Assembly (NCBI GenBank): GCA_013359265.1
Contig: JABWCD010000030.1
Span: forward strand, 1-64,000
Reading direction: 5' to 3'
Length of the DNA: 64,000 bases
Source of the DNA: Candidatus Hydrogenedentota bacterium
GTDB lineage: Bacteria; Hydrogenedentota; Hydrogenedentia; Hydrogenedentales; SLHB01
A program made the translations under genes and the position numbers. Of the stretch, positions 17,401-29,541 are shown piece by piece (position 1 is the first letter of the stretch; the number at the start of each line of letters is the position of its first letter). Under the pieces are notes generated by a model. The model saw only the letters and a list, made by a program, of their open reading frames with translations. It had not been told where the DNA came from and did no database searches.

Positions 17401-17512
17401 GATTGCGTTCGCCGGAAACGCTCCGGTGCTCGATGACAAGACCGAGGCGGCAACCTACGTGGCGCTCGCGCGCGTGCTGATGAACTTGGACGAATTCACG
17501 ACGCGGGAGTAA
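14471..17512 (+). CDS. Secreted PSCyt1-PSCyt2(DUF1549)-PSD1(DUF1553) protein
   Basis: 1013 residues. Signal peptide (about 1-18), a planctomycete-type cytochrome c domain with heme motif CYACH (39-43), the DUF1549/PSCyt2 domain (about 150-355) with a second CxxCH in GCAQCHSHKYDPI, a spacer, and DUF1553/PSD1 (about 690-990; PDRLDLARWITDPANPL, VGTPEDFGVRGEKPTHPELL, RRARSNTPLQALTLLNDP). These proteins are abundant in Planctomycetota and relatives; roles in electron transfer linked to complex-glycan breakdown are suspected but not shown. Homologues normally precede a DUF1501 gene; here that partner is missing and a kinase gene converges instead. The ATG at 14471 is chosen for its signal peptide; the upstream extension is not plausible. 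Confidence 0.93.
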   Translation: MTRSILILLMLLSAVAWADDAQPVIDFGKDVKPILAEQCYACHRPEKQKNGLRLDVREDAMRGGDSGKAFAAGDVDNSLLIRLVSGLDEKRVMPPQGDRLTEAQIATLKAWVAQGAVWPDDLAGDAVVNVDHWAFKAPARPAAPAVNDVAWVRNPIDAFVLAQLEGLNIKPSPEADRETLVRRLHFDLIGIPPAPGEVDAFVNDTSPYAYESLVNRLLASPHFGERWGRYWLDMARYADSDGYEKDTGRPYAYRYRDWVIDALNRDLPYDQFVTEQLAGDLMPNAPEGAILATGFHRNTLTNREGGIDPEEDRCKQNVDRTNTTATIFLGLTMGCAQCHSHKYDPISQNEYYRFFGFFNTAMEKDVPAPTSGELLAYREAKARFDAQRAELQKSVDAYRAQLAETLPQWEGTIDVPEHGWNVLAPLSFASAAGSTFKQLEDQSILLTGDAPLHDKYTFVTRVKDLGIKSFRIETMTDPSLTKTGPGRANNGNFVVTEVTVFAAPWSDPLNQKQIGLKNAKAQFEQAGMEAALAIDGDSNTGWAIFRDSDTNQPNVLTFETTEDVGTPDGTIITVVIEQKYGRSHTIGRFRVSASQLPADTIQYSDAVYQALKTPADQRTDAHKNAILDYYASKDARMKELRAPLEGLLKAEPKPPATMAQAIVQNPNPPNTYIHIRGDFLQKGDEVTLGTPAILNPFRARGNKPDRLDLARWITDPANPLTARVQANRLWQFLFGRGLVGTPEDFGVRGEKPTHPELLDWLATELMARGWSTKEMIRLIVGSAAYRQASIDRPDLRDLDPENKLVARQNRYHVEAEIARDVTLAASGLLHAPVGGPSIRPKQAEGIAELAYAGSVKWVESPAPEKYRRGLYIFFQRTTPYPMLMTFDCPDSNVAVARRARSNTPLQALTLLNDPVFFECAQALAARTIAQGPADERERVRFAFRTCMGRQPSDAELDRLQKFMADQRAAFAASQDSAIAFAGNAPVLDDKTEAATYVALARVLMNLDEFTTRE

Positions 17513-17532
17513 CGGAAGGTAGCGCGGCGCAG

Positions 17533-21783
<4,251 letters not shown>

Positions 21784-22122
21784 TGCAGCAGGGACCGTAC
21801 GGAGCGATTAGCGGGTCGCACGTTGGCCCGGCTGCCCAACGGGCAGGTTATGGCTCCCCTGAACGTCATCGTCATGGTCGATTGCGCGCGGCCCGCCACC
21901 ACGTCCGCGGGCCAACCCCCTGCTCCAACAAAGTTTAGTGAAGTGCGTGCGCCGCGTTTGCCGTGGCAACTGCGAAGCGTTGGAGTATAGCATACGTTCG
22001 CGCGACGCAAAAGACCGTTGCTGCATCGGCCCGTTTTTTCGAGAGTTTTTTCGAGAGCTGCGATTTCGGTCCAACATTCGGTACCATAGCGGGTTTGGTT
22101 TGACCGATGCAGGAGTAAAAGC
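21784..22122. other. Divergent intergenic region
   Basis: 339 bases between the kinase and the HAL2-type gene. It holds the kinase promoter (21984-22012) and two tandem copies of GTTTTTTCGAGA (about 22032-22055). The ribosome site AGGAG of the phosphatase gene is at 22111-22115. Nothing else recognised. Confidence 0.5.
21984..22012 (-). promoter_or_regulatory. Extended -10 promoter of the hybrid kinase
   Basis: On the minus strand TTTTGC, a 17-base spacer and TGCTATACT, an extended -10 of good quality with a poor -35. The predicted leader is about 190 bases long. Confidence 0.5.
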
Positions 22123-23133
22123 ATGTCCATTGACCTGACCCACCCGGAAGTCCAGTTCGCCGTGGAAACCGTGCGCCAGGCTTCGCTGTTGGTGCGCGAC
22201 GTCGAGCGGGAACTCGTGAACCACGCGATCACCAAGAGCGATAAGTCGCCCGTAACCGTAGCGGACTTCGCGGCGCAGGCGTTGGTGGGCTGCCTGTTGG
22301 AGAGGGCGTTTCCGGGCGATCCGCTCGTGGCCGAAGAGGACTCCGCACATCTGCGGGAGCCGGAGGCGTCGGAAACGCTCCGGAAAGTCGCCCACTTTGT
22401 CGGGCGGTATATGGCGTACGCAACTCCCGAGACTGTCTGTGCTTGGATCGATCATGGGGGATCGGAACCCGATCGGCGCTTCTGGACGCTCGATCCCATC
22501 GACGGGACGAAGGGGTTTCTGCGCGGGGACCAGTACGCCGTCGCGTTGGCGTTGATTGTGGACGGCACAGTGCAACTCGGCGTTCTGGGCTGCCCGAATC
22601 TGGTGGATGGACGAACGCCGGAGCGGGCGGGTAGCGGTTCGCTTGTTATCGCGCGCCGCGGAGACGGTGCGTGGACCATACCGTTAACGGAAAACGGCGC
22701 GGCGCCGAAGCAACTGCACGTGTCCGAAATCTTCTCGAGTGAGGAAGCGCGCGTGCTGCGGTCGGTGGACGCGGGCCACACCAACGTGGGGCGCGTGGCG
22801 CAATTGATGGAGACGCTGGGCGTGAGGGCCGAACCGGTGCTGATGGACAGCCAGGCGAAGTATGCGGTGATGGCCGCGGGCGATGGCGATTTGTTGTATC
22901 GGCTTCTAACCAAAGCGCAGCCGGATTACCGGGAGAAGATTTGGGACCACGCGGCGGGTTCGTTGATCATCGAAGAGGCGGGCGGCCGCGTGTCAGATCT
23001 GACGGGTCAGCCGTTGGACTTCACGCAGGGTCGGTCGCTCGTGAATAACGTTGGAATCGTCGCGACGAACGGGCATCTGCATGACACGGCGCTTGCCGCA
23101 ATCCGGACGGTATTTCAGGACCTGGCCGTGTAG
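22123..23133 (+). CDS. HAL2/CysQ-type 3'(2'),5'-bisphosphate nucleotidase (inositol monophosphatase family)
   Basis: Removes the 3'-phosphate from PAP (and PAPS), keeping sulfur assimilation and RNA turnover free of PAP inhibition; Mg-dependent, Li-sensitive family. 336 residues, closer in length to yeast HAL2/plant SAL1 than to E. coli CysQ. Metal sites: Glu71-Glu72 (AEED), DPIDGT (134-139) and the distal WDHAAG with EEAGG. AGGAG sits eight bases before the ATG. The beta-helix gene follows after nine bases, so the two are probably co-transcribed though no functional link is obvious. Confidence 0.88.
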   Translation: MSIDLTHPEVQFAVETVRQASLLVRDVERELVNHAITKSDKSPVTVADFAAQALVGCLLERAFPGDPLVAEEDSAHLREPEASETLRKVAHFVGRYMAYATPETVCAWIDHGGSEPDRRFWTLDPIDGTKGFLRGDQYAVALALIVDGTVQLGVLGCPNLVDGRTPERAGSGSLVIARRGDGAWTIPLTENGAAPKQLHVSEIFSSEEARVLRSVDAGHTNVGRVAQLMETLGVRAEPVLMDSQAKYAVMAAGDGDLLYRLLTKAQPDYREKIWDHAAGSLIIEEAGGRVSDLTGQPLDFTQGRSLVNNVGIVATNGHLHDTALAAIRTVFQDLAV

Positions 23134-23142
23134 CGGACGCCC

Positions 23143-24711
23143 ATGCGAGGCCAGGCAACAGTATTCGTCCTCGTGCTCGTTTCGTTATCGTGTCCCGGCC
23201 CGCCGCCAGGAGCGTGGCGCAGTGCGGTCTACCCCGAAAACTGGACGCCCGCATTTACTGACAGCCAGGGCCGATTCCTTCACGATTTCTCGTACGCGGG
23301 CTACCGCAACGGCGCCGAAATGCCCAAGATCGATACCAAAGCAAAATTTGACGTAGTCGATTTCGGGGCCGATAACACTGGCGGCGCCGATTCTACGGCG
23401 GCAATTCAGACGGCCATTGACGCGGCCAAGAACGCCGGCGGCGGCGTTGTGCTCATTCCGGAGGGTTTGTACCGATGCGACGGTGCGTTGCTGGTCGACG
23501 CTTCGAACATCGTGTTGCGCGGCAAAGGGCCGGACAGGAGCCGCGTGTATTTCACGTCATACGACGGCATGGCGTACAAGGGGCACATCGTTTTCAAGGG
23601 CGTTACGCAGTACGGCGCGGAAATCCCTCTGACCATGGACGGCGTCAACCGCTCGATCGATGTCGAGTGCGCGATCGCATCGTCTCCGGATATTGGCGAT
23701 GACGTCAGCATAGGTTGGGTGATCAGCGATGCGTTTATTGCCGAGCATGGCATGACGGGTACGTGGACGGCATTCAATGGTACGTGGCAGAGCTTCTTCC
23801 GCAGGCGGGTCGCCGGACTTGGCGAGGGGACGGTGACACACAAGGTTGTGCTGGACGTGCCGCTTCGCTATCCGGCGAAAGTGAGCGACGGAGCAAGCCT
23901 TCGCATCGAGACCGGCTACATCGAGGAGTGCGGCATCGAAGACCTCGGCATCGCCAACGCGGTCGCATGGGAGGACGCATGGTCACAGCTACAGGTGCAC
24001 GCGATAGAATTCGAGGACGTCAAGGACTGCTGGATGCGCAACGTGCATTCGTTCCCTTCGCCGCATCCCGGCGCGGACGGGTATCATTTGCAGAATGGCG
24101 GCGTACGCGTGTTGACGTCCAAGCGCGTGACGGTTGCCGATTGCGTGCTGCAAAAGGCGCAAAACCGAGGCGGCGGCGGCTGTGGTTATCTGTACGAGAT
24201 TTCGCAGAGCAACGAAGTGTTGATTCGCGATTGCGTTGGGCGCGATGGACGACACAATTTCATTCAGAACTGGGGATTCGGCACGACGGGCTGTGTGTTC
24301 CTCCGTTGCGAAAGTTCGGGCAGCACGAATGTGCTTTCGCGCGATTTCCCGATTGGTCTGCCGGCGTACTGCGAGTATCACCACTCGCTCGCGATGGCTT
24401 GTCTTGTGGATTCGTGCATTCTCGATGACGGCTGGTACGGCGGTAATCGGGGCGACGAGAGCACCGGAGCGGGGCACACCACGACGCAAAACGTGTACTG
24501 GAACACGAGCGGCAACGGTCTGATCCGAAGCTTCGCGTTTGGTAACGGTTACATTGTCGGCACGCGCGGTGTCACGGTCCAGACCGGCCTCGCCGATCCC
24601 CGCGCCAGCGGCACTGCTCCCGAAGACCACGTCGAAGGGAAAAACACCGGCGCTGCATTGGAACCCTCGTCACTCTACGAAGACCAATTGCAGCGCCGAC
24701 TCGGCAGATAA
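23143..24711 (+). CDS. Exported pectate-lyase-superfamily beta-helix protein
   Basis: 522 residues. Signal peptide (about 1-24), then the family start KFDVVDFGADNTGGADSTAAIQ (about 67-88), GGGVVLIPEGLY and repeated beta-helix rungs through about 480 (such as NIVLRGKGPDRSRVYF, VTVADCVLQKAQNRGGGG, VLIRDCVGRDGRHNF). It belongs with Pectate_lyase_3/glycosyl hydrolase 28-like proteins; catalytic residues are not identifiable by eye, so either a lyase, a hydrolase or a binding protein is possible. A Cys near residue 17 (VSLSC) is not a good lipobox. Confidence 0.82.
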   Translation: MRGQATVFVLVLVSLSCPGPPPGAWRSAVYPENWTPAFTDSQGRFLHDFSYAGYRNGAEMPKIDTKAKFDVVDFGADNTGGADSTAAIQTAIDAAKNAGGGVVLIPEGLYRCDGALLVDASNIVLRGKGPDRSRVYFTSYDGMAYKGHIVFKGVTQYGAEIPLTMDGVNRSIDVECAIASSPDIGDDVSIGWVISDAFIAEHGMTGTWTAFNGTWQSFFRRRVAGLGEGTVTHKVVLDVPLRYPAKVSDGASLRIETGYIEECGIEDLGIANAVAWEDAWSQLQVHAIEFEDVKDCWMRNVHSFPSPHPGADGYHLQNGGVRVLTSKRVTVADCVLQKAQNRGGGGCGYLYEISQSNEVLIRDCVGRDGRHNFIQNWGFGTTGCVFLRCESSGSTNVLSRDFPIGLPAYCEYHHSLAMACLVDSCILDDGWYGGNRGDESTGAGHTTTQNVYWNTSGNGLIRSFAFGNGYIVGTRGVTVQTGLADPRASGTAPEDHVEGKNTGAALEPSSLYEDQLQRRLGR

Positions 24712-24712
24712 T

Positions 24713-24741
24713 CAGCGCCGGCACGCAGTGCGTTGGCGCTG
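24713..24741. terminator. Weak stem-loop after the beta-helix gene
   Basis: CAGCGCC (24713-24719) pairs with GGCGCTG (24735-24741), with more pairing possible inside. No U-run follows. Terminator role is inferred from position only. Confidence 0.3.
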
Positions 24742-24774
24742 CTACGCACGAGTGCGTCGCGCGGCTATTCGATG

Positions 24775-25299
24775 TTATTTGGCCGCGCTCGACGCCTTTC
24801 GCATGGCAATCAATTCCTCGCAGGCCTTACTGTCACGCGGGGCGTATACGTCGTATCCGATCATGGCCCATCTCGGATCGTCGGGATCGAGGCCAAGCCA
24901 TTCGATGTACCCGCGCTCGGCGATGAACCATTTGCCGTGCGCGGTGAGCAAGTACCCGCCGTTCGCTTCGAGATAGGTGCGCGCTTCCTCGTGGGTCTTG
25001 CACCAGTTGTGCCAGAACGCGCTCGTGTTCGGAGGGCACCACAATACGTCCGCCGCGTCTTTCAGGTTTTTCCACGCGACGAATCCGCGCTCGCGCGCGA
25101 TGACCGCCAGCGCGTGCTTGTGCTGGATGTTTTCGCGATCTCGATGGACCTCCTCCGCACTCATTTCTTTGAACGGCGCTATCCGGCGGAAGCGATCGAC
25201 CGCGCGCAGGCTGACGCCGCGGTTGTCCGAGCGGACGTCTTTCAACAGGAAATCGGCGTCGCGTTTGCAGTCGTCAAGGGACGGAATTGTGCGGGGCAT
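24775..25299 (-). CDS. Hypothetical protein with an N-terminal module like that of ankyrin-type proteins
   Basis: 174 residues. Residues about 8-82 (LDDCKRDADFLLKDVRS, then QHKHALAVIARERGFVAWKNLK) resemble the N-terminal helical module seen in many bacterial ankyrin-repeat and related proteins. The rest is rich in Trp (WHNWCKTHEEA, WFIAERGYIEWLGLDPDDPRW) with no recognised domain. No signal peptide. It stands alone and is convergent with the beta-helix gene. Function unknown. Confidence 0.7.
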   Translation of the reverse strand: MPRTIPSLDDCKRDADFLLKDVRSDNRGVSLRAVDRFRRIAPFKEMSAEEVHRDRENIQHKHALAVIARERGFVAWKNLKDAADVLWCPPNTSAFWHNWCKTHEEARTYLEANGGYLLTAHGKWFIAERGYIEWLGLDPDDPRWAMIGYDVYAPRDSKACEELIAMRKASSAAK

Positions 25300-25544
25300 G
25301 ACAGTTGTCCTTTGCGTTGTAGTGGACCTGATCCGCTTCAGTCCTCAAAGGAAAACCGTTAGACCTCAGAATTGTTCGGGAGTGAAACCTTCTTTCGCGG
25401 CGCGGCGTCTCCCGGAGCCGTCGGCATGTTAATCAAACGGCGGCGGTTTCTCAATTACGCTCCCGGCGAGCAAACTTTACCGAAGAAACCAAAGCAGCGT
25501 CTGCGCGCGGCCGCACTCCATGTAAGCTTCCTGCGAGAGCGAGC
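25300..25544. other. Intergenic, no gene recognised
   Basis: Lies between the hypothetical gene and the rplS terminator. No supported gene, promoter or repeat was found here beyond the terminator that follows. Confidence 0.4.
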
Positions 25545-25582
25545 AAAAAAAGGGCGGAGGGCACTGGAACAAGCCCTCCGCC
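25545..25582 (-). terminator. Intrinsic terminator of the ffh-rplS operon
   Basis: Minus-strand stem GGCGGAGGGC (25573-25582) with GCCCTCCGCC (25553-25562), a 10-base loop, and a run of seven T (25545-25551). A textbook Rho-independent terminator 19 bases after rplS. Confidence 0.92.
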
Positions 25583-25600
25583 GCAGAATAATAGAAAAGG

Positions 25601-25984
25601 TTACGCTTGCGCGCCGGCGTTTTCTTTGGTCGAGCGCTCTTTCGCGCGGACGCGGGCGGCTTTGCCGGAGCGGTCGCGGAGGTAGTAGAGCTTCGCGCGG
25701 CGGGTGCTGCCTTCGCGGGTGACTTCGACTTTTTCGATGCGGGGCGAGTGGAGCGGGAAGACGCGTTCCACACCTTCGCCGAAGGCGACGCGGCGCACGG
25801 TGAAGCGGGCTTCTGCGCTTTCGCCGCCTTTGCGTCCGATGACGACGCCTTCGTACACCTGTACACGTTCTTTTTCACCTTCCACGATGCGGAAGTGCAC
25901 GCGGACGGTATCGCCGATTTGAAATTTCGGCAGCTTGTCGGCCGGTTTGAGTTGGGCCTTTTTCAGTTCGTCAAGGGCGGTCAT
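25601..25984 (-). CDS. rplS: 50S ribosomal protein L19
   Basis: Binds 23S rRNA at the 30S-50S interface. 127 residues; typical [60 protein letters not shown] and [16 protein letters not shown]. The tail ([10 protein letters not shown]) is slightly longer than in E. coli. AGAGAGGA precedes the ATG. Last gene of the operon, followed by a strong terminator and preceded by a palindromic repeat. Confidence 0.98.
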   Translation of the reverse strand: MTALDELKKAQLKPADKLPKFQIGDTVRVHFRIVEGEKERVQVYEGVVIGRKGGESAEARFTVRRVAFGEGVERVFPLHSPRIEKVEVTREGSTRRAKLYYLRDRSGKAARVRAKERSTKENAGAQA

Positions 25985-26033
25985 GGCGAATATCCTCTCT
26001 GTCTATTGCAGTGCGTTGCGGTAAATATTTTCT

Positions 26034-26121
26034 GTCGTGCTCGTGCTCGTCATCGTACTCGTAGTTCGCGAATCGATTTTCGAGCATCGATTACGATGAC
26101 GAGCAGGAGCACGAGCACGAA
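26034..26121. repeat. Palindromic TCGTGC/GAGCAC repeat between trmD and rplS
   Basis: Left arm TCGTGCTCGTGCTCGTCATC and right arm GATGACGAGCAGGAGCACGA plus GCACGA are near complements, the right arm having one extra hexamer. The centre has ATCGATT words. The transcript would form a long hairpin just before the rplS leader. A related sequence lies at 27640. Confidence 0.8.
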
Positions 26122-26124
26122 AAC

Positions 26125-26850
26125 TCAGTATTCGTTTTCGATATCTTTTAGTAGTTTCCGGTCTTCGTCCTTCACGTTTACCAACAAATCCGGCCGTCTT
26201 TTTTTCGTCGCGCGCAGCGCCTCGATTCTGCGCCACCGGCGGATTGCCGCGTGGTTGCCCTCGCGCAATACCGCCGGCACCTCCATGCCGCGAAACTCGG
26301 GGGGCCGCGTGTACTGCGGCGCGCCGAGTATTCCGTCGTAAAACGAATCGGTCTCGACGGACTCGAAATCGCCGACCACGCCGGGGACCATCCGGCTGAC
26401 GGCTTCGATGATCGTCAATGCCGGCAGTTCGCCGCCGCTCAGGACGTAGTCACCGATCGATATCTCGTCGGTACACAGCGCCTGGCTGACGCGCTCGTCC
26501 ACGCCCTCGTAACGCGCGCAGACCAGGACGAGGTCCGGCTGCTGCGCCAACTCGCGCACGATGTCCTGCGTGAGGCGGCGTCCTCGCGGCGACAGCAAGA
26601 TCACGCGTTCGCACGAATTTGTCCCGCGCAGGCTTTCGACGGCCGCGAACAGCGGTTCGCACTTCATCACCATGCCGGGCCCGCCGCCGAAGGGCGCGTC
26701 GTCGACGGTGCGGTGCTTGTCCGTCGCGAAATCGCGAGGGTTCGTACACTGCACGGTCAGCAGGCCCTTCTCGACGGCTTTGCCGAGCAGGCTCGCGCGA
26801 AGCGGCGCCTCGAACAGTTCCGGGAACAGCGTGATGACGTCAATGCGCAT
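26125..26850 (-). CDS. trmD: tRNA (guanine37-N1)-methyltransferase
   Basis: Methylates G37 in tRNAs reading CUN, CCN and CGG, preventing frameshifts; SAM-dependent trefoil-knot enzyme. 241 residues with MRIDVITLFPELFE, DDAPFGGGPGMVMK, ARYEGVDERV, the knot SIGDYVLSGGELPAL and Asp-containing linker DSFYDG. Length typical. Its start overlaps the end of rimM by 11 bases. Confidence 0.98.
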   Translation of the reverse strand: MRIDVITLFPELFEAPLRASLLGKAVEKGLLTVQCTNPRDFATDKHRTVDDAPFGGGPGMVMKCEPLFAAVESLRGTNSCERVILLSPRGRRLTQDIVRELAQQPDLVLVCARYEGVDERVSQALCTDEISIGDYVLSGGELPALTIIEAVSRMVPGVVGDFESVETDSFYDGILGAPQYTRPPEFRGMEVPAVLREGNHAAIRRWRRIEALRATKKRRPDLLVNVKDEDRKLLKDIENEY

Positions 26851-27367
26851 CGCTGATCACGTGCGGCGCGATGTCACCTACCGTGACTGTGCGCGTCTCC
26901 AGGTCAATCGATTCAACTGTCTGCTCAATCGCCGGCAGCAGCACCTGCCGCCCGTCCGGCGTCTCAATTTCCAGAATGTCGTGCGCGGGACTTTCAATGC
27001 ATCCGGTAATCACTCCGATGCGCGCACGGTCCGCGCCCACTACATTCAACCCTATCCAGTCCGCCGCGTCCAATTCCGCGGGAGCGACGGACTCGGTCCG
27101 TCGTCTTTCGGTATCAACCGTTGCGCCTTTCATGTTGGCCACAGCGTCGCGCGAAACGCCTGAGCCGAGCGTGACAATCCATCCGTCGCCGTTGGACTTC
27201 GCGGCATCTACCGTGCATACCATTGTTTCGCCGCCGCAGACGGCGACACGCACTCTTTTCAACTGTTCCGCGCGGTTTGCAGACGCGCGGGCCGGGTCAA
27301 TCCTCAATTCGCGTTTGGCCGGGTTCACCGATCGGACGACGCCGATACGGCTCCATGCGCCGGCCAT
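26840..27367 (-). CDS. rimM: 16S rRNA processing protein RimM
   Basis: Helps mature the 3' domain of 16S rRNA and binds S19. 175 residues: N-terminal beta-barrel (IGVVRSVNPAKRELRI) and C-terminal PRC-barrel-like part (WIGLNVVGADRARIGVITGCIESPAHDILEIETPDGRQVLLPAIEQTVESIDLETRTVTV). More divergent than its neighbours, but the gene order and the ending leave little doubt. Six bases downstream of khpA. Confidence 0.92.
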   Translation of the reverse strand: MAGAWSRIGVVRSVNPAKRELRIDPARASANRAEQLKRVRVAVCGGETMVCTVDAAKSNGDGWIVTLGSGVSRDAVANMKGATVDTERRRTESVAPAELDAADWIGLNVVGADRARIGVITGCIESPAHDILEIETPDGRQVLLPAIEQTVESIDLETRTVTVGDIAPHVISDAH

Positions 27368-27373
27368 TGCGCC

Positions 27374-27616
27374 TCACTCGACGATCTGCAGCACCGCGCG
27401 CATGTTCGCTTTCGTCGACGCGGACATTAGCAGCGAGCGGATTGCCTTTGCGGTTTTGCCGCCGCGGCCAATCACCTTGCCCATATCTTCGGGGTTCACG
27501 CGCAGTTCGATCGTTTGGCCTTCGTCGTTTTCGATCACGCGGACGTTGACGTCCTCGGGATGATCGACGAGTTTTTTTGCGACGAACTCGACGAGTTCTT
27601 TCGGTTGTGCTGACAT
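27374..27616 (-). CDS. khpA: KH-domain RNA-binding protein KhpA
   Basis: 80 residues, a single type-II KH domain with the GRGG loop (VIGRGGKTAKAIRSLL, about 48-63). In Firmicutes it pairs with KhpB/Jag; conserved between rpsP and rimM in many phyla. AAGGAT lies 12 bases before the ATG. Confidence 0.93.
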   Translation of the reverse strand: MSAQPKELVEFVAKKLVDHPEDVNVRVIENDEGQTIELRVNPEDMGKVIGRGGKTAKAIRSLLMSASTKANMRAVLQIVE

Positions 27617-27639
27617 TTAGTTTCGTAATCCTTCCGGTC

Positions 27640-27701
27640 GAAATCGATACTTCGACGAGTCGATTACGATTACGAGCACGATTACGAGCACGAGCACGAA
27701 T
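27640..27701. repeat. ATTACG/GAGCAC hexamer repeat between rpsP and khpA
   Basis: AAATCGATACTTCGACGAGTC then CGATTACGATTACGAGCACG and ATTACGAGCACGAGCACGAA. Made of alternating ATTACG and GAGCAC hexamers, related to 26034-26121 and more loosely to the TCGTAA hexamers at 96-116. Confidence 0.75.
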
Positions 27702-27740
27702 GCCTGGCCCGAGAATACGTGCACAGCGCAATCGCGATCG

Positions 27741-28013
27741 TTACGACTTCTTCGCCCCGGCGGCCTGTTTCATGAGGCCCTTCTTCGCGAGGACGGCGCG
27801 CACGGTTTCCGACGGTTTCGCGCCTTTGCTCAGCCAGGCCAGCGCCCTCTCGGAATCGATCTCCGACACCGGTTCCGGGCGCGCGCAGGGGTGATACGTG
27901 CCGATCTGTTCGACAATCGACCCGCGCGTACGGTTGCGCGAATCCATCACCACTACGCGGTAGTACGGCGCGTGCGTGCGCCCGCCCCGCTGCAAACGAA
28001 TTACTGTTGCCAC
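27741..28013 (-). CDS. rpsP: 30S ribosomal protein S16
   Basis: Assembly protein of the 30S subunit. 90 residues: VIRLQRGGRTHAPYYRVVVMDSRNRTRG, IEQIGTYHP and ALAWLSKGAKPSETVRAVLAKKG. The start is taken as GTG at 28013 because AGGAG sits seven bases upstream and the protein then begins like other S16 proteins. An ATG frame 20 codons upstream would begin inside the repeat and is rejected. Confidence 0.95.
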   Translation of the reverse strand: MATVIRLQRGGRTHAPYYRVVVMDSRNRTRGSIVEQIGTYHPCARPEPVSEIDSERALAWLSKGAKPSETVRAVLAKKGLMKQAAGAKKS

Positions 28014-28035
28014 CTCTTGTCTCCTGTCGTTATTC

Positions 28036-28113
28036 GGGTATGGGGTATTGGGTATGGGGTATCGCGCTCGCATGTGCCAACGGCTATACCCTATACCCTA
28101 TGCCCTATACCCT
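28036..28113. repeat. GGGTAT palindromic repeat between ffh and rpsP
   Basis: GGGTATGGGGTATTGGGTAT plus GGGGTAT on the left faces CTATACCCTATACCCTATGC plus CCTATACCC on the right, with about 20 bases between. The transcript could form a long hairpin directly before the rpsP ribosome site. Confidence 0.8.
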
Positions 28114-28120
28114 GTTTTGT

Positions 28121-29467
28121 TTACCCAAACATTGACGGTGGGCGCATGCCACGCATCGCCGCGAAGCGGCCTTTCGGCCCCTTCATCATCTGCTGCATCA
28201 TTTTCTTCATCTTCTCGAAATCTTTGAGAAGGCGGTTCACGTCCTGCACGGTTGTGCCGCTGCCGTCCGCGATGCGGAGGCGCCGGCTGCCGTTAATGAT
28301 CTTGGGATTGCGCCGCTCTTTGCGCGTCATCGAGCGGATGATCGCTTCCGTGTATTTCAGTTCGTCTTCGGGCAGTTCGGCGTCATCGGGCAGCAGCTTC
28401 GACATGCCCGGGATCTTCTTCACGAGGTCGCCGATGCTGCCCATCTTCTTGACCTGCTGCATTTGTTCGAGAAACATCTCGAGGTCAAGCTCGCCCTTCT
28501 TTGCCTTTTGCTGAAACTTGATTGCCTGTTCTTTGTCGACGACCTGCTGCGCTTTCTCGACGAGCGAGACGATGTCGCCCATGCCGAGAATCTGATCCGC
28601 CATGCGGCCCGGGTGGAACGGCTCGAGCGCATCGAGTTTTTCGCCGGTGCCGACAAACTTAATCGGGCAGCCGGTGACATGGATCAGGCTAATTGCCGCG
28701 CCACCGCGCGCGTCGCCGTCCATTTGCGTCAAAACGACGCCGGTGAGCGGCAGGTTTTCGTGGAACTGCTTCGCGGAGTTTACGGCGTCCTGACCGGTCA
28801 TGGCATTGGCAACGAACAGGATTTCGTGCGGCTTCATCTGCGCGGAGATTCGCCGGACTTCCGCCATCATCTCGTCGTCTACGTGCAGGCGCCCCGCTGT
28901 ATCGAGGATGATGATGTCGCAGTTGCGCATTTGCGCCTCGCCCCGCGCCATGACGCAAATGTCGACGGGGTCGGCCTGCGCGCCGAGGCTGAAAAACTCC
29001 GCGCCGGCGGTCTGTGCGACCACTTCCAACTGCTTGATGGCCGCGGGCCGGTATACGTCCGCGCCGACCAGGAGCGGGTGGCGGCCCTGCTTCTTCAGGT
29101 GGAGCGCCAGCTTGCCCGCCGAGGTCGTTTTGCCCTGCCCCTGGAGTCCGACCATCATGATGACTGTCGGGGGTGTTTGCGCCAATTTCAACGGCGCGTT
29201 GGCGCCGCCCATGATGTTTACGAGTTCGTCGTGGACAATTTTTACGATCAACTGTCCCGGCTGAAGGCTGTCGAGCACCTCCTGCCCCAGGGCGCGATCC
29301 TGCACGTCCGCGATGAACTGCTTGACGACCTTGTAGTTAACGTCGGCTTCGAGCAGCGCCACGCGGATTTCCTGGAGGCTGTCCTTCATGTTCTTCTCGG
29401 TCAGTTTTCCCTGACCGCGAATGTTCTTGAAGACGCGTTCCAGCTTTTTGTTTAACGAGTCAAACAT
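28121..29467 (-). CDS. ffh: Signal recognition particle protein Ffh (SRP54)
   Basis: GTPase that binds signal peptides and 4.5S RNA and docks with FtsY. 448 residues: N domain (MFDSLNKKLERVFKNIRGQGKLTE), G domain with P-loop GLQGQGKTTSAGKLALHL, DTAGRLHVDDEMM, TQMDGDARGGAAIS and GTGEKLDALEPFHPGRMADQILGMGD, then a Met-rich M domain ending RGMRPPSMFG. The ATG at 29467 is the family start; six further codons upstream are not expected. First gene of the operon. Confidence 0.98.
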   Translation of the reverse strand: MFDSLNKKLERVFKNIRGQGKLTEKNMKDSLQEIRVALLEADVNYKVVKQFIADVQDRALGQEVLDSLQPGQLIVKIVHDELVNIMGGANAPLKLAQTPPTVIMMVGLQGQGKTTSAGKLALHLKKQGRHPLLVGADVYRPAAIKQLEVVAQTAGAEFFSLGAQADPVDICVMARGEAQMRNCDIIILDTAGRLHVDDEMMAEVRRISAQMKPHEILFVANAMTGQDAVNSAKQFHENLPLTGVVLTQMDGDARGGAAISLIHVTGCPIKFVGTGEKLDALEPFHPGRMADQILGMGDIVSLVEKAQQVVDKEQAIKFQQKAKKGELDLEMFLEQMQQVKKMGSIGDLVKKIPGMSKLLPDDAELPEDELKYTEAIIRSMTRKERRNPKIINGSRRLRIADGSGTTVQDVNRLLKDFEKMKKMMQQMMKGPKGRFAAMRGMRPPSMFG

Positions 29468-29541
29468 GCCCTGAACAACCCACACCCGCGTCGGCCCAGA
29501 CGGCTCCCGGCAGGCAGATCACTCCCGTTGACAGAACGAAT

